From the NCBI RefSeq assembly GCF_000701425.1, contig NZ_JNIW01000031.1:1-43368 (forward strand): a stretch of 43,368 bases of DNA, in the 5' to 3' direction. The position numbers were made by a program, and so were the translations under genes. Shown piece by piece: positions 7,002-17,440 of this stretch (position 1 is the stretch's first letter; each line of letters begins with the position of its first letter). A model generated the notes under the pieces. The model worked only from the letters and a program-made list of their open reading frames with translations. It was not told the DNA's origin and made no database searches. This DNA is from Deinococcus frigens DSM 12807. Lineage in GTDB: Bacteria > Deinococcota > Deinococci > Deinococcales > Deinococcaceae.

Positions 7002-8900
7002 TCAAGTCAGCGTTTCCTGCGGGTCAGGCACCTCGTCGCCCAGCTCGTCCCCCAGCAGATGTGCCAGCGCCAGCACCGCCGCCGCGTCCCAGCCCTGCGG
7101 GTGGCAGGCGGCGGGATATGGAACAGGCGGCGTCCCGTCCTGGCGCGGGAATCCAGCGAACAGTTCGCTCAATCGGGCGTCGGGGGCGGCGCGGGCAGCG
7201 TCGAACAGGGCACGGGCCACGCTGCGGGCCTCGGCATTCAGACCGTAGCGGTGCAGGCCCAGCGCAGCGGCGGCGGTGTCATGCGGCCAGACGCTGCCGT
7301 TGTGGTATGACACCGGGTTGTAACGGATTTCCCGCGTTCCCAGCGTGCGGATGCCCCAGCCGCTCCACAGCTCCTCGCCCAGCGCGGTTTTCGCCACCTG
7401 CGCCGCGTATGCGGGCGGAATGATCCCGGTCCAGAGGGTGTGCGCCGGGTTGCTGACCAGCACGCGCAGCGGCTGCTTGTCGCCGTTCAGACCGTGGACG
7501 TAATAGCCGCGTTCGGGCCACCAGAAGGCCGCCTGAAAGCGTTCGCGCAGCGCATGGGCACGCTCCTCCCATTCGGCGGCCAGCCCGCCCTCGCCCAGCA
7601 GGCGGTACATGCGCGCCGCCGCCCCATACGCGGCGTAGGCGTAACCCTGAACCTCAATCACCGCCACGTGCCCGCTGACGTCCACGCCGCCCTCGGTGAA
7701 GGTGCTGTCGCCGCTGTCCTTCCAGACCGCGTTGGTGATGCCGCCGGGTTCGGTGTCGGGCGTGTACTCGATAAAACCGTCGTGATCGGGATCGCCGTCG
7801 GTCAGGCACCACTGGAGGGCCGCCTCCCAGTTCGGGCGCAGTTCGCGGGCCAGGTCAGGATGCGCGGCGCTCAGTTCGCCCACCAGCCACACGAACAGCG
7901 GCGTGGCGTCGGCGGTGGCGTAATACGGGCGGTGCGGCGTGCGGCCCGTGCGGGTCAGCTCGCCCACGCGCAGCTCGTGCAGGATCTTGCCGGGCTGCTC
8001 CAGCGTGACCGCGTTGTATCCAACGCCCTGGTGCGCCGCCAGGTAGCGCGCCACGGTCAGCGCCACATCGGGCAGATGGTCCTTGACCATCAGGGAAATG
8101 ATCACGCTGTCGCGGCCAAAGGGGGCCACGAACCACGGCAGACCCGCTGCCGGGAAAGCGCCCTGCGCGGTCTGAAAGCTCAGGCTGCGGAGGTCCTCGA
8201 CGCTCCGGGCCAGCACGCGGGCGTCCCGTGGATCGGACAGCTTGACATCGCGTCCGATGCCGGCCTGGACTGCGGTGTACTCGGCGGCCAGCGCGTCCGG
8301 GTGGCCGGGCGTCGGCTGTTCATCGGCCAGCAGCGGAAACACGCTGACCACGATCTCGGTTTCCTCTCCGCTCAGGGTCCAGCTCAGCCGCTCGCCAGTC
8401 CACTCTGCTGCGGGTGAGACCTGGACCAGCGCGCGGTGGTCCAGGCCGTCCTGCGCCGTATATGAGAAGCTCAGGCCGTCCGTGGTGACCTGTGTGCCGA
8501 CCTCTCTGGCACCGGCCTTGCAGGGCCAGCCGCGCACCTCGAACATATCGGCAAAATCGGCGGCCAGGTCCAGCGTCAGCGTGTGCGGCCCGTCCCCCAC
8601 GTAGCGCGTGACGTGCAGGGTGTCGCGCAGCTCCGTGGCCGTAATCTGAAGATCGCGGGACAGGCCCACGCGCATGGTGTACCCCACGTTGGCGTTGGCA
8701 CTCTGGGCGTGCAACCAGAAGGGAAAGCGCTCGTGTTGCATCAACGTCTGCGGGGTCTGACCGTCCAGATGCCACTTGTAGCGCGAAAGAAAGCGCGTGT
8801 CGCGGCGGTACAGGCCGCTCTCGCCCTCGGCAACGGCGTAATGCGCGTCTCCAACGAGATACAGGTCATTTTCTTTAAGGACGGTGCGGGTACTGAGCAT
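7002..8900 (-). CDS. amylo-alpha-1,6-glucosidase / glycogen-debranching-type glycosidase
   Basis: This protein of about 632 residues has an N-terminal GDE_N_bis-type beta-sandwich domain (roughly 1-220, with RDTRFLSRY) and a C-terminal (alpha/alpha)6 barrel of the amylo-1,6-glucosidase family. Recognisable family blocks are PWFVAPFGRDS, KDSGDS, IEVQGYAY, and YNPVSYHNGSVWPHD. It has no signal peptide, so it would act in the cytoplasm on an imported oligosaccharide. The ATG at 8900 has AAGGAG just upstream; longer in-frame extensions lack support. It is the last gene of the LacI-transporter operon. True debranching activity or hydrolysis of another alpha-linked oligosaccharide cannot be distinguished. 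Confidence 0.85.
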   Translation of the reverse strand: MLSTRTVLKENDLYLVGDAHYAVAEGESGLYRRDTRFLSRYKWHLDGQTPQTLMQHERFPFWLHAQSANANVGYTMRVGLSRDLQITATELRDTLHVTRYVGDGPHTLTLDLAADFADMFEVRGWPCKAGAREVGTQVTTDGLSFSYTAQDGLDHRALVQVSPAAEWTGERLSWTLSGEETEIVVSVFPLLADEQPTPGHPDALAAEYTAVQAGIGRDVKLSDPRDARVLARSVEDLRSLSFQTAQGAFPAAGLPWFVAPFGRDSVIISLMVKDHLPDVALTVARYLAAHQGVGYNAVTLEQPGKILHELRVGELTRTGRTPHRPYYATADATPLFVWLVGELSAAHPDLARELRPNWEAALQWCLTDGDPDHDGFIEYTPDTEPGGITNAVWKDSGDSTFTEGGVDVSGHVAVIEVQGYAYAAYGAAARMYRLLGEGGLAAEWEERAHALRERFQAAFWWPERGYYVHGLNGDKQPLRVLVSNPAHTLWTGIIPPAYAAQVAKTALGEELWSGWGIRTLGTREIRYNPVSYHNGSVWPHDTAAAALGLHRYGLNAEARSVARALFDAARAAPDARLSELFAGFPRQDGTPPVPYPAACHPQGWDAAAVLALAHLLGDELGDEVPDPQETLT

Positions 8901-8946
8901 CGAGGCTCCTTGAACATGAGAGGGGAGGTCAAACCATCTAGCCGGC

Positions 8947-9018
8947 AAACGGTCTAACCGCAAAAAATCAATGGTCGACGTGGAAAGTCTGGCTGTTGAG
9001 CGCTTAGACCGTTTGACC
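8947..9018. repeat. inverted pair of GGTCTAAC-type motifs (copy 1)
   Basis: AAACGGTCTAACCG (8947-8960) faces TTAGACCGTTTGACC (9004-9018) in the 143-bp gap between the glycosidase and permease genes. Similar facing pairs occur at 29422-29491 and 30363-30534, with a more diverged one at 23344-23399. No function is known to me. Confidence 0.6.
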
Positions 9019-9043
9019 ACCAAATCTTGAAACGACGAAGCCT

Positions 9044-10573
9044 CTACCCCTTGACCGCGCTGTCCGACCCCGTATCCACAAAGTAACGCTGGAAGATCAC
9101 GAAGATCACGATCACGGGGATGGCACTGAGAACCGCGCCCGCCAGGATCAGGCCGTAATCGCCCTGTCCGCCGTAGAGCTGCCGGAAGTTGACCAGCCCC
9201 ACGGTCAGCAGGTAATCGGTGTTCTGGCGCAGGATCACCAGCGGCCAGAAAAAGTCGTTCCACGCGCCCTGAAACTGGGTAATCGCCAGGGCGATCAGGG
9301 CTGGCCCAGCCTGCGGCAGCATCACGCGGAAAAAGGTCATCAGCGGCCCCGCGCCGTCGATGGCGGCGGATTCCTCCAGTTCCTTGGGCATGCCCTCGAA
9401 GAACTGCTTCATCAGAAAGACGCCGCCCGCCGCCACCAGGCCGTTAAACCACAGGCCCCAGATGTTCAGCAGGCCCAGGTCTTGCAGCAGCACGTAATTG
9501 CTGACCAGGTTGACCTGATCCGGCACCATCTGCACGAACAGCACACCGACGATAAAGATGAGGTTCTTGCCGGGAAAGTCCATGCGGGCCAGCGCATATC
9601 CGGCCAGTGAGCAAAAGACGATGGCGGCGCTGACCCGCAGGAAGGCGTACAGAAAGGTGTTCAGCACCCAGGAAAAGAACAGGCTGCGCCCGGTCTGCGG
9701 GCTGGTGGTCTCGCTGAACGCCCGGCGGTAGTTGTTGAAGGTGTAGCCCAGCACGCCGGGGGTGATGTTGCGGTAGGCAAAGCTGCGCCCGAAGTTCTGC
9801 CGGTCGCTGGGGGGCAGCGTGCTGGCGGTGATGCTCTGGCCGCGCTGCACGTCGATTTGCAGCGGCGTGCGCTCGAAGACCGGGCCACGCAGGTAGTACT
9901 TGTCGCCCGCCTTGACCAGTTCCACCGCCTGCGTGGCGTTCAACGAATACTGTTTGTCCTGCGCTGCGGGCGTGTCCAGCGTGACCGCCACGATCTGACC
10001 GCCGGGCAGCTTGGCGTTCACGTTCTCATCGGGTGTCGCCAGTCTGGCCGCAATGACCTCGCCCTGCTGCGCCGTCAGCGCGGGGTAGTCCACGGTGATG
10101 CGGTAGCTGCGGACCTCGCCCACCTGTCCGGTTTCCACAGTCCTCACGGTGGCGTACTCGGTGGCCTGCGCCTGGCGGGCAATGGCCACCAGGCTGGTGG
10201 GCTGATACGGAAACAGCGCCGTGGTAGGCGGGCCTTGCGGCGCGTCTGCCGGGGAACGCACGCTGACGTCGAAGGTGACCGTGCGGCCCGGCTCCAGCCC
10301 CCCATTCCAGCCGCTGCCCGCGCCCTGCACGCCCAGGTTGTACGCGCGCCCGATGTACTGCGGCGTCAGTTGCGGAATGATCAGGCGGGGCGGGTACTCG
10401 TTGGGGTTGTCCTTCATACTGCTCAGCAGGCCCATTAAAAACGGCCCCAGGAAGAAGATGCTCATGACCAGCATAAAGGCGTACAGCCAGCCCGCGCGCG
10501 CCCAGCGGCGGCGGGCCAGCCAGCGGTCCAGATCGGCGGCGTTCTTGCGGACTTCGGCAAGAGTCGTGGTCAT
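9044..10573 (-). CDS. carbohydrate ABC transporter permease (MalG-like) with large extracytoplasmic insertion
   Basis: This 509-residue inner-membrane permease is about 200 residues longer than usual MalG-type proteins. Transmembrane helix 1 is at about 28-52. About 240 hydrophilic residues follow, with beta-rich character, before the usual TFNNYRRAF segment and the remaining five helices. The ATPase-coupling EAA loop is intact (ELEESAAIDGAGPLMTFFRVMLP). The insertion falls where the first periplasmic loop should be. Unlike the MalF P2 loop of E. coli, it sits in the MalG partner. It lies one base downstream of the other permease stop, so the two are co-translated. The ATPase subunit is not in the window. 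Confidence 0.88.
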   Translation of the reverse strand: MTTTLAEVRKNAADLDRWLARRRWARAGWLYAFMLVMSIFFLGPFLMGLLSSMKDNPNEYPPRLIIPQLTPQYIGRAYNLGVQGAGSGWNGGLEPGRTVTFDVSVRSPADAPQGPPTTALFPYQPTSLVAIARQAQATEYATVRTVETGQVGEVRSYRITVDYPALTAQQGEVIAARLATPDENVNAKLPGGQIVAVTLDTPAAQDKQYSLNATQAVELVKAGDKYYLRGPVFERTPLQIDVQRGQSITASTLPPSDRQNFGRSFAYRNITPGVLGYTFNNYRRAFSETTSPQTGRSLFFSWVLNTFLYAFLRVSAAIVFCSLAGYALARMDFPGKNLIFIVGVLFVQMVPDQVNLVSNYVLLQDLGLLNIWGLWFNGLVAAGGVFLMKQFFEGMPKELEESAAIDGAGPLMTFFRVMLPQAGPALIALAITQFQGAWNDFFWPLVILRQNTDYLLTVGLVNFRQLYGGQGDYGLILAGAVLSAIPVIVIFVIFQRYFVDTGSDSAVKG

Positions 10574-10574
10574 C

Positions 10575-11669
<1,095 letters not shown>

Positions 11670-11767
11670 GGTGGCGGCCCTCCGGCGGGAGAACGCTGGG
11701 GGTCAGAAAGGTGGGCATCTTCAAGTTGCTGCCCGCCTCCCAACCCCTCTGATGTCAGCTTGTCAGC

Positions 11768-13012
11768 TCAGCGGTTTTGCAGGGTGTCCATTTCCTGCTG
11801 CGCCTGCTTCAGCGCGTCGGCGCTGGACTTCTGCCCACTCAGGACGGCGGCCAGAGCGGTGCTGATGGGTTTGGCCCAGTCCGGCCCCTTGTTGCCGAAG
11901 TAGTAGGGCCGCACCGTCCCCGACGACGCGCCCTGAAAGACCACCTTGCTGTTTTCCGCGCCGGGCGTGGCCTTTTTAAAGTAGGCATTGTTTTGCAGCG
12001 ACGTGCGGCTGGGAATCGCCAGACCCTGCTCCAACACGTACTGCTGCACGTTCGGGCTGGTCAGGATGTTCAGCACCTTGGCGGCAGCCGCCTTGTTCTT
12101 GGTGCCCGCATTGATGGCCCAGCCCACGGTGAACACGAAGTTGCCACGCTTGCCGGTCTTGTCGTTCTTGGGGATCAGCGCCGTGCCGTATTTCAGGTTG
12201 GGCGCATTGTCCTTGAGGAAGCCCACGATCCAGTTGCCCTCGATGGCCACGGCCACCTTGCCCGACGCCAGGCAGCCGCCGGACCAGTCCTGAGACACCT
12301 CGGAAGGTTGCACCCCCACCTTGTCCTTGCTCAATCCGGTGAAGTAGTTGAAAGCCGAGACAAAGGCCGGATCAAGCAGGTTGGTCTTGCCCTTGCTGTC
12401 GAAGGGCTGCCAGCCCGCCGCAAATGCAAACTGCCCCATACGGGCGTAGTCGGGGGCCAGGCACGCTCCGTAATAGTCGTTGCCCAGTGCCTTTTTCACC
12501 GCTGCCAGTTTGTTCTGAAAGCTGGTCCAGGTGTCGTTGTCGTTGGGGTAGGCCACCTTGGCCTCGTCGAAGATGTCTTTGTTGTAGATCAGGGTCAGGG
12601 TGTTGAAGTCCTTGGAAATGGCGTAGGTCTTGCCATTGCGGGTAAAGGCGTCGTTGAGGCTCTTGATAAACGGCGTGGTGTTGACGACGCCGTTCAGGGC
12701 CAGCAGTTTGCCGGTGGCGACGTAGCCGTCCAGCGTTTCGCCGGGCACATAGAACACGTCGCCCGCGTTGCCCGCCGCCAGCAGGGTGGTCAGTTGCTGG
12801 TTGTAGTCGCCCTGTAGCGGCTGGTAGACCACCGTAATCTTGTCCTTTGCCAGCGCGGGCTTGACGAAGCGGTTGATCAGATCGCCCACAATGGCCGGGT
12901 CCTGGCCGCCGTAGCCGTTGATCTTGATGGTGGTCTGCGCCGAGGCCGAACCGGCGGCGGCAACGAGGACGGCGAGGCTGACAAACAGTGCTTTTTTCAG
13001 TACTTTTTTCAT
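11768..13012 (-). CDS. ABC transporter sugar-binding protein
   Basis: This 414-residue extracellular solute-binding protein (family 1, MalE/UgpB-like) has a clear signal peptide: KK-rich n-region, hydrophobic core and a cleavage site after ASA near residue 25. Body motifs include DVFYVPGETLDGYVATGKL, AISKDFNTLTLIYNKDIF and IEGNWIVGFLKDNAPN. It captures a sugar outside the membrane and delivers it to the two permeases downstream. The ATG overlaps the stop of the LacI gene as ATGA at 13009-13012. The substrate is probably an oligosaccharide, given the glycosidase at the operon end. Confidence 0.9.
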   Translation of the reverse strand: MKKVLKKALFVSLAVLVAAAGSASAQTTIKINGYGGQDPAIVGDLINRFVKPALAKDKITVVYQPLQGDYNQQLTTLLAAGNAGDVFYVPGETLDGYVATGKLLALNGVVNTTPFIKSLNDAFTRNGKTYAISKDFNTLTLIYNKDIFDEAKVAYPNDNDTWTSFQNKLAAVKKALGNDYYGACLAPDYARMGQFAFAAGWQPFDSKGKTNLLDPAFVSAFNYFTGLSKDKVGVQPSEVSQDWSGGCLASGKVAVAIEGNWIVGFLKDNAPNLKYGTALIPKNDKTGKRGNFVFTVGWAINAGTKNKAAAAKVLNILTSPNVQQYVLEQGLAIPSRTSLQNNAYFKKATPGAENSKVVFQGASSGTVRPYYFGNKGPDWAKPISTALAAVLSGQKSSADALKQAQQEMDTLQNR

Positions 13013-13974
13013 GGCTTCCCTCCAGGGAAAGGCGCAACGGTCGCGCCGCGAATAAGTTCGACGGGGATAAATTCGCCGCGCGGGGACAGGCCCGAGATGG
13101 CCTCCTGCACCAGCGTCAGGGCCGTGGACGCGATTTTGGGGATGTTTTGCGCGACGGTGGTCAGGCGGATGGGCAAGGGCAGTTCGGGCAGGCCGTCGAA
13201 GCCCACCACACTGACCTGCCCCGGCACGTCCACGCCCAGGTCTTGCAGCGCAGCCACCGCAGCGGCGGCGCTCTCATCGCTCTGGGCGAACAGGCCGGTA
13301 AAGCGCGCGCCGCCCTCCCAGGCCCGGCGCACGGCACGGTAGCCGCCCAGCACCGTGAAATCGCTGGGCAGGCTGACCGTCTGTGCGCCCACTGCCGCCG
13401 CCGCCGCCAGAAAGCCCCGCTGGCGGTCCTGGGCCACCTGGCTTGGCCCCGCCCCCAGAAAGGCGAGCTGGCGATGTCCAGAACCCGTCAGTTGCTGGGT
13501 GGCCAGCCGCGCGCCGCCCACGTCGTCGGGAGCCACCCAGAAGAAGTCAGGGTGGTGGCCGATCAGCACGGCAGGGACGCCCGCATCCCGCAGAAAGCTC
13601 AGGCGCGGGTCGCCGTCGATGGCGTGCATCACCAGCACCGCGCTGGGCAGCCGGGTCAGGTCGGCGCGCAGTTCCAGCAGTTGCACGCCCTGATGCGCCG
13701 TCCCCGCCTCCAGCGCGCGTCGAAACAGGATCATATAAGGGTGCAGCACCGGGTCATCCCGGTCAAATGACAGCCCCAGCGTCTGCCCGGTACGCCAGCT
13801 CAGGTGCCGCGCGGCGGGGTCCGGCGCGTAGCCCAGGCGGGCAATTACCTCCTGCACGCGGTCCCGTGTCCGGGCGGCCACCGTGCTGTGCCCGTTCAGC
13901 ACGCGGCTGACCGTGCCGGTGCTGACGCCGGATTCGTGGGCGATGTCGTCGATGGTGGGCCGGGGTGAGGACAT
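13009..13974 (-). CDS. LacI-family transcriptional regulator of the oligosaccharide operon
   Basis: This 321-residue LacI-family repressor has the helix-turn-helix TIDDIAHESGVSTGTVSRVL at the N-terminus and a ligand-binding core ending in a VSVVGFDGLPE motif. ATG at 13974 is chosen because it gives the standard short N-terminus; an in-frame ATG at 14019 would add 15 basic residues. It is the first gene of its operon and overlaps the binding-protein start. The two TGTAANCGGTTACA operators upstream point to autoregulation together with the transporter and glycosidase genes. Confidence 0.88.
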   Translation of the reverse strand: MSSPRPTIDDIAHESGVSTGTVSRVLNGHSTVAARTRDRVQEVIARLGYAPDPAARHLSWRTGQTLGLSFDRDDPVLHPYMILFRRALEAGTAHQGVQLLELRADLTRLPSAVLVMHAIDGDPRLSFLRDAGVPAVLIGHHPDFFWVAPDDVGGARLATQQLTGSGHRQLAFLGAGPSQVAQDRQRGFLAAAAAVGAQTVSLPSDFTVLGGYRAVRRAWEGGARFTGLFAQSDESAAAAVAALQDLGVDVPGQVSVVGFDGLPELPLPIRLTTVAQNIPKIASTALTLVQEAISGLSPRGEFIPVELIRGATVAPFPGGKP

Positions 13975-14043
13975 ACCTGACAGCTTGGCTCCTTTTCGCC
14001 GGAGGCGCGAGGAAGGCACGACGGACGGACGACGGCTGGGACT

Positions 14044-14057
14044 TGTAACCGGTTACA
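14044..14057. promoter_or_regulatory. LacI-family operator O2 (leader)
   Basis: TGTAACCGGTTACA is a perfect 14-bp palindrome in the untranslated leader of the second LacI operon, about 70 bp before its ATG. Its centre is 93 bp from the second site at 14137-14150, so repression by looping or roadblock is possible. Confidence 0.75.
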
Positions 14058-14136
14058 GCAATGGCAATACTGGAGGAGTGTGGTGGTTCATCGTGGGCGA
14101 ATGAGGACACGGTGGCCTCTAAACTTCAAAACGTGT

Positions 14137-14150
14137 TGTAAGCGGTTACA
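14137..14150. promoter_or_regulatory. LacI-family operator O1 (at the promoter)
   Basis: TGTAAGCGGTTACA, within TTGTAAGCGGTTACAA, lies directly downstream of the proposed -10 box at 14157-14162, where a bound repressor would block initiation. It differs by one base from O2 at 14044-14057. Confidence 0.75.
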
Positions 14151-14156
14151 AGATTT

Positions 14157-14184
14157 ATTGTCGTCCGAATTGGGGATTTGTCAA
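14157..14184 (-). promoter_or_regulatory. promoter of the oligosaccharide operon
   Basis: On the minus strand TTGACA (14184-14179) is followed after 16 bp by GACAAT (14162-14157). The -35 box is consensus and the -10 box is weak. Transcription would start near 14150, inside operator O1, and leave a leader of about 175 nt before the LacI gene. Confidence 0.6.
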
Positions 14185-14705
14185 GGGGTGGGGTTGACAC
14201 ACCCGGCTCACTCCTCCGGCGTTACACACCTGGCTCTCCCCAGACCACCCGGTGCGCACGATTCATCGTCTAGGCCAGGGCTTTCTCGCCTTTCCCCCTT
14301 TTGGATAGAGGCCGAGGAGGGGGCCACGCGGGCGCAGCCTGCCCTCATACCAGACGGCGAAAACGCCTTTGGTTGCCCTGCACCTTTTTGCCGCATTGCA
14401 CGTCGGGCGTTGCGGGGAGAGGCGGGGAGCGTTTCGGCTGGCTCGGCCATTCACGTCTCTCGGCGGCACCCACAGGCAGTTGGCTGCGGAGCCGACTGGC
14501 GGGGGCTTGCCTTCGAGCGTGCCGCTCCGTCCAGGTCCCGACACTCCAGCTTCCTGCGTCCCTCAGACGAGACGGCCTTTCCTGCTCAGTGCTGCCCACA
14601 GCAACCCGGTCTGCTGCTCTAGCGGAGGCCAGAGCCACCCCTGGAGGCCACAATACAGGAACGCCCCGAACAGATTTCTCTCTTCGGGACGCTTCTTCAT
14701 CGCTC
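14185..14705. other. intergenic region without supported gene
   Basis: About 520 bp lie between the LacI-operon promoter and tRNA-Ser. The ORFs crossing it show no recognisable protein. A hairpin CCCGAA/TTCGGG near 14667-14690 lies just downstream of the tRNA on its strand but lacks a T-run. I searched by eye for SRP RNA, RNase P and tmRNA motifs and saw none. Confidence 0.5.
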
Positions 14706-14795
14706 TGGCGGAACGAGAGGGATTCGAACCCTCGATAGGGTTGCCCCTATACACGCTTTCCAGGCGTGCTCCTTCAACCACTCGGACACCGTTCC
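14706..14795 (-). tRNA. tRNA-Ser (anticodon GGA)
   Basis: On the minus strand the 90-nt gene starts GGAACGG and ends with an encoded CCA. The acceptor stem GGAACGG pairs with TCGTTCC, with one G-U. The anticodon loop CTGGAAA gives GGA, which reads UCC/UCU serine codons. A long variable arm (GTATAGGGGCAACCCTAT), characteristic of class II tRNASer, precedes the T arm GAGGGTTCGAATCCCTC. Confidence 0.95.
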
Positions 14796-14936
14796 TAGCT
14801 TGCCCTCCACTGCGGCGGGCGCACAGCAGAGTAGCGGGTGAGGCAGGGAAAATCAAACCGGTGGCCCGCCTGCCCCGCCGGCTCCCTTCGGACCCGGTTC
14901 ACTATTCCGGCGGGTCATTCCACCTGCATGGGGGCC

Positions 14937-14942
14937 TACAAT
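14937..14942 (+). promoter_or_regulatory. -10 box of plsY
   Basis: TACAAT ends 7 nt before the GTG at 14950, the arrangement of a leaderless Deinococcus transcript. A GGAGG motif at 14944-14948 would instead favour the GTG at 14956 if transcription starts further upstream. I see no clear -35 box. Confidence 0.45.
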
Positions 14943-14949
14943 CGGAGGT

Positions 14950-15558
14950 GTGATTGTGTCCACCCTTTTGCTTGCGCTCTCGGCGGTGCTGGTCTCTTAC
15001 CTGATCGGGTCCGTTCCGGCGGCGTCGTGGCTGGCGCGTTCGCGCGGCGTGGACATCCGCAGGGTCGGCAGCGGCAACAGCGGCGCGACCAACGTGATGC
15101 GCGCGCTGGGCAAAGGGCCGGCGCTGCTGGTGGCCGCGTTCGACATCTTAAAGGGCGCGCTGGCGGTGTGGCTGGCCCGCGCGCTGGGACTGCCGCCGGA
15201 GTGGGTGGGGCTGTGCGGCGTGGCCGCTGTGATCGGTCACAACTTCAGTCCATTTCTGGGATTTAAGGGCGGCAAGGGCGTTGCCACCAGCTTTGGCACC
15301 ATCGCCGCGCTCGATCCCGGTGTGGGCGTGGCGGCCTTCGTGATGGGCGTCGCCACCATGTCCCTGACCCGCCATGTCAGCGCGGGCAGCCTTCTGGGCG
15401 GGCTGGCAGCGGCCATCGTGGTGGTGGCGCTGGGACGTCCGCTGTGGCTGATGGCCGTCGTGCTGGGCCTGGTGGCACTGCTGGTCTGGCAACACCGACC
15501 CAACATCGGACGCTTGATGGCGGGCAAAGAATCGCGGATCGGCGAGAAAGTTCGCTGA
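14950..15558 (+). CDS. plsY: glycerol-3-phosphate acyltransferase PlsY
   Basis: This 202-residue integral membrane enzyme transfers the acyl group from acyl-phosphate to glycerol-3-phosphate, the first step of phospholipid synthesis. Family signatures are present: GSVPAA near the N-terminus, [13 protein letters not shown] in the first cytoplasmic loop, and [18 protein letters not shown] in the second. Hydrophobic helices alternate with these loops. The start is GTG 14950 or GTG 14956: the -10 box favours the first and the GGAGG spacing the second. Confidence 0.93.
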   Translation: MIVSTLLLALSAVLVSYLIGSVPAASWLARSRGVDIRRVGSGNSGATNVMRALGKGPALLVAAFDILKGALAVWLARALGLPPEWVGLCGVAAVIGHNFSPFLGFKGGKGVATSFGTIAALDPGVGVAAFVMGVATMSLTRHVSAGSLLGGLAAAIVVVALGRPLWLMAVVLGLVALLVWQHRPNIGRLMAGKESRIGEKVR

Positions 15559-15667
15559 ATTGCCGTAGGGCGGGGAGCGGCTGCGCTATTCTGGGCGGGT
15601 CTTACAATCCACGCCCCACCTCAGCGGATCAACCCCAGCGGATGACCCCCGTTACCGGAGAACACAG

Positions 15668-15967
15668 ATGCCCGTCAGGATCAGGATTTACGGCAAGGAA
15701 GCCACCTTCTCGCAGGGCTGCTGGAATTGCGATGACGACAGCCTTCAGGCCATGTTGCAGGGCATGGCGGACCCCCGCGCCCTCAGCCAGGCGCAGGAGC
15801 ACGAACATGCCCTGTACGCCGCCGGACGCTTTGGCGGATTGATCGCCACGCCGCTGGGCTGGGAGGCCGCCCCCCACCCCGAGGCCGAGATCAAGCTCGA
15901 GGATTTCGCCCCCGGGCCGCGCCCGGAAAGGGCCGGTTGGCTCAGTTTCCTGCGGAAGAAGAAATAG
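15668..15967 (+). CDS. hypothetical protein, 99 residues
   Basis: I do not recognise this protein. It begins MPVRIRIYGKEATFSQGCWNC and ends with the basic tail FLRKKK. It has two cysteines three apart (CWNC) near residue 20, no signal peptide and no membrane segment. The start ATG has GGAGA about 8 nt upstream. Codon use is like its neighbours (GC at third positions), which supports a real gene. It stands alone between plsY and the asd leader, so context gives no function. Confidence 0.75.
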   Translation: MPVRIRIYGKEATFSQGCWNCDDDSLQAMLQGMADPRALSQAQEHEHALYAAGRFGGLIATPLGWEAAPHPEAEIKLEDFAPGPRPERAGWLSFLRKKK

Positions 15968-16026
15968 GGGCGGTCTGTGCCTCTTAAAGGTCTGAAGGCG
16001 GGAAGGACGTGGCCTAGCCAGCCCGC

Positions 16027-16055
16027 TTGACCCGCCCCCGCCCAGCCTCTACCCT
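16027..16055 (+). promoter_or_regulatory. promoter of the asd leader and asd
   Basis: TTGACC (16027-16032) and TACCCT (16050-16055) are separated by 17 bp. The -10 box ends 6 nt before the ATG of a short ORF at 16062, so the transcript would begin at or next to that codon. Confidence 0.65.
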
Positions 16056-16061
16056 GCGTGC

Positions 16062-16094
16062 ATGAGCCGCTCCGCCTTCACCATTACTCCGTAG
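16062..16094 (+). CDS. putative 10-residue leader peptide of asd (MSRSAFTITP)
   Basis: This short ORF begins right after a good promoter and is followed by alternative hairpins and a T-run before asd. It contains Thr-Ile-Thr, and aspartate semialdehyde is a precursor of threonine, methionine and lysine (and of isoleucine via threonine). Stalling at these codons would leave 16097-16102 free to pair with 16118-16123. Translation to the stop would cover that strand and allow the terminator. The arrangement is seen directly; the regulatory role is inferred. Confidence 0.4.
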   Translation: MSRSAFTITP

Positions 16095-16096
16095 CG

Positions 16097-16144
16097 GCGG
16101 GCCTGTTGCACTCAGCCGCCCGCAGACCGCGTGGCGGACTTTTT
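16097..16144 (+). terminator. putative transcription attenuator before asd
   Basis: Two mutually exclusive foldings are visible. One pairs GCGGGC (16097-16102) with GCCCGC (16118-16123), extended by CTG/CAG across a small bulge. The other pairs CCGCC (16116-16120) with GGCGG (16133-16137) and is followed at once by ACTTTTTATTT. A smaller CCGC/GCGG hairpin (16127-16137) could also precede the T-run. Confidence 0.45.
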
Positions 16145-16165
16145 ATTTCAAGGGGAAGATGAACT

Positions 16166-17185
<1,020 letters not shown>

Positions 17186-17198
17186 GAAACCGTCTTCC

Positions 17199-17230
17199 CG
17201 GTTCTCTCTCCGTGGAGCGGGCGTTTTTGC
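17199..17230 (+). terminator. probable terminator after asd
   Basis: CCCG and CGGG arms enclose an inner CTCC/GGAG hairpin (about 17203-17224), followed by CGTTTTTG. The stem is interrupted but GC-rich and sits just after the asd stop codon. Confidence 0.5.
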
Positions 17231-17440
17231 TGTCTTGCTGCCAACAGTTGCGCCGAATGCTCGTCATCAACTCCAGAATCTGAGTCCCGCGCACAGAACG
17301 CAATTGACGCGGCGTGATAACTTCGGGACAGAACGTTTAACATCATCGCTTTCCGTCCCGCACCGTCGCTGCGTTACTTCAGCGAAGGGTTCGCTTCCCG
17401 ACCAGGGCTGCGGCCCGCCCCCTGCCAGGAGGTTTTGCAT

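Noticed and set aside
14185..14700. Stable RNA (SRP, RNase P or tmRNA) next to tRNA-Ser
   Set aside because: No conserved core motifs of these RNAs were seen on either strand.
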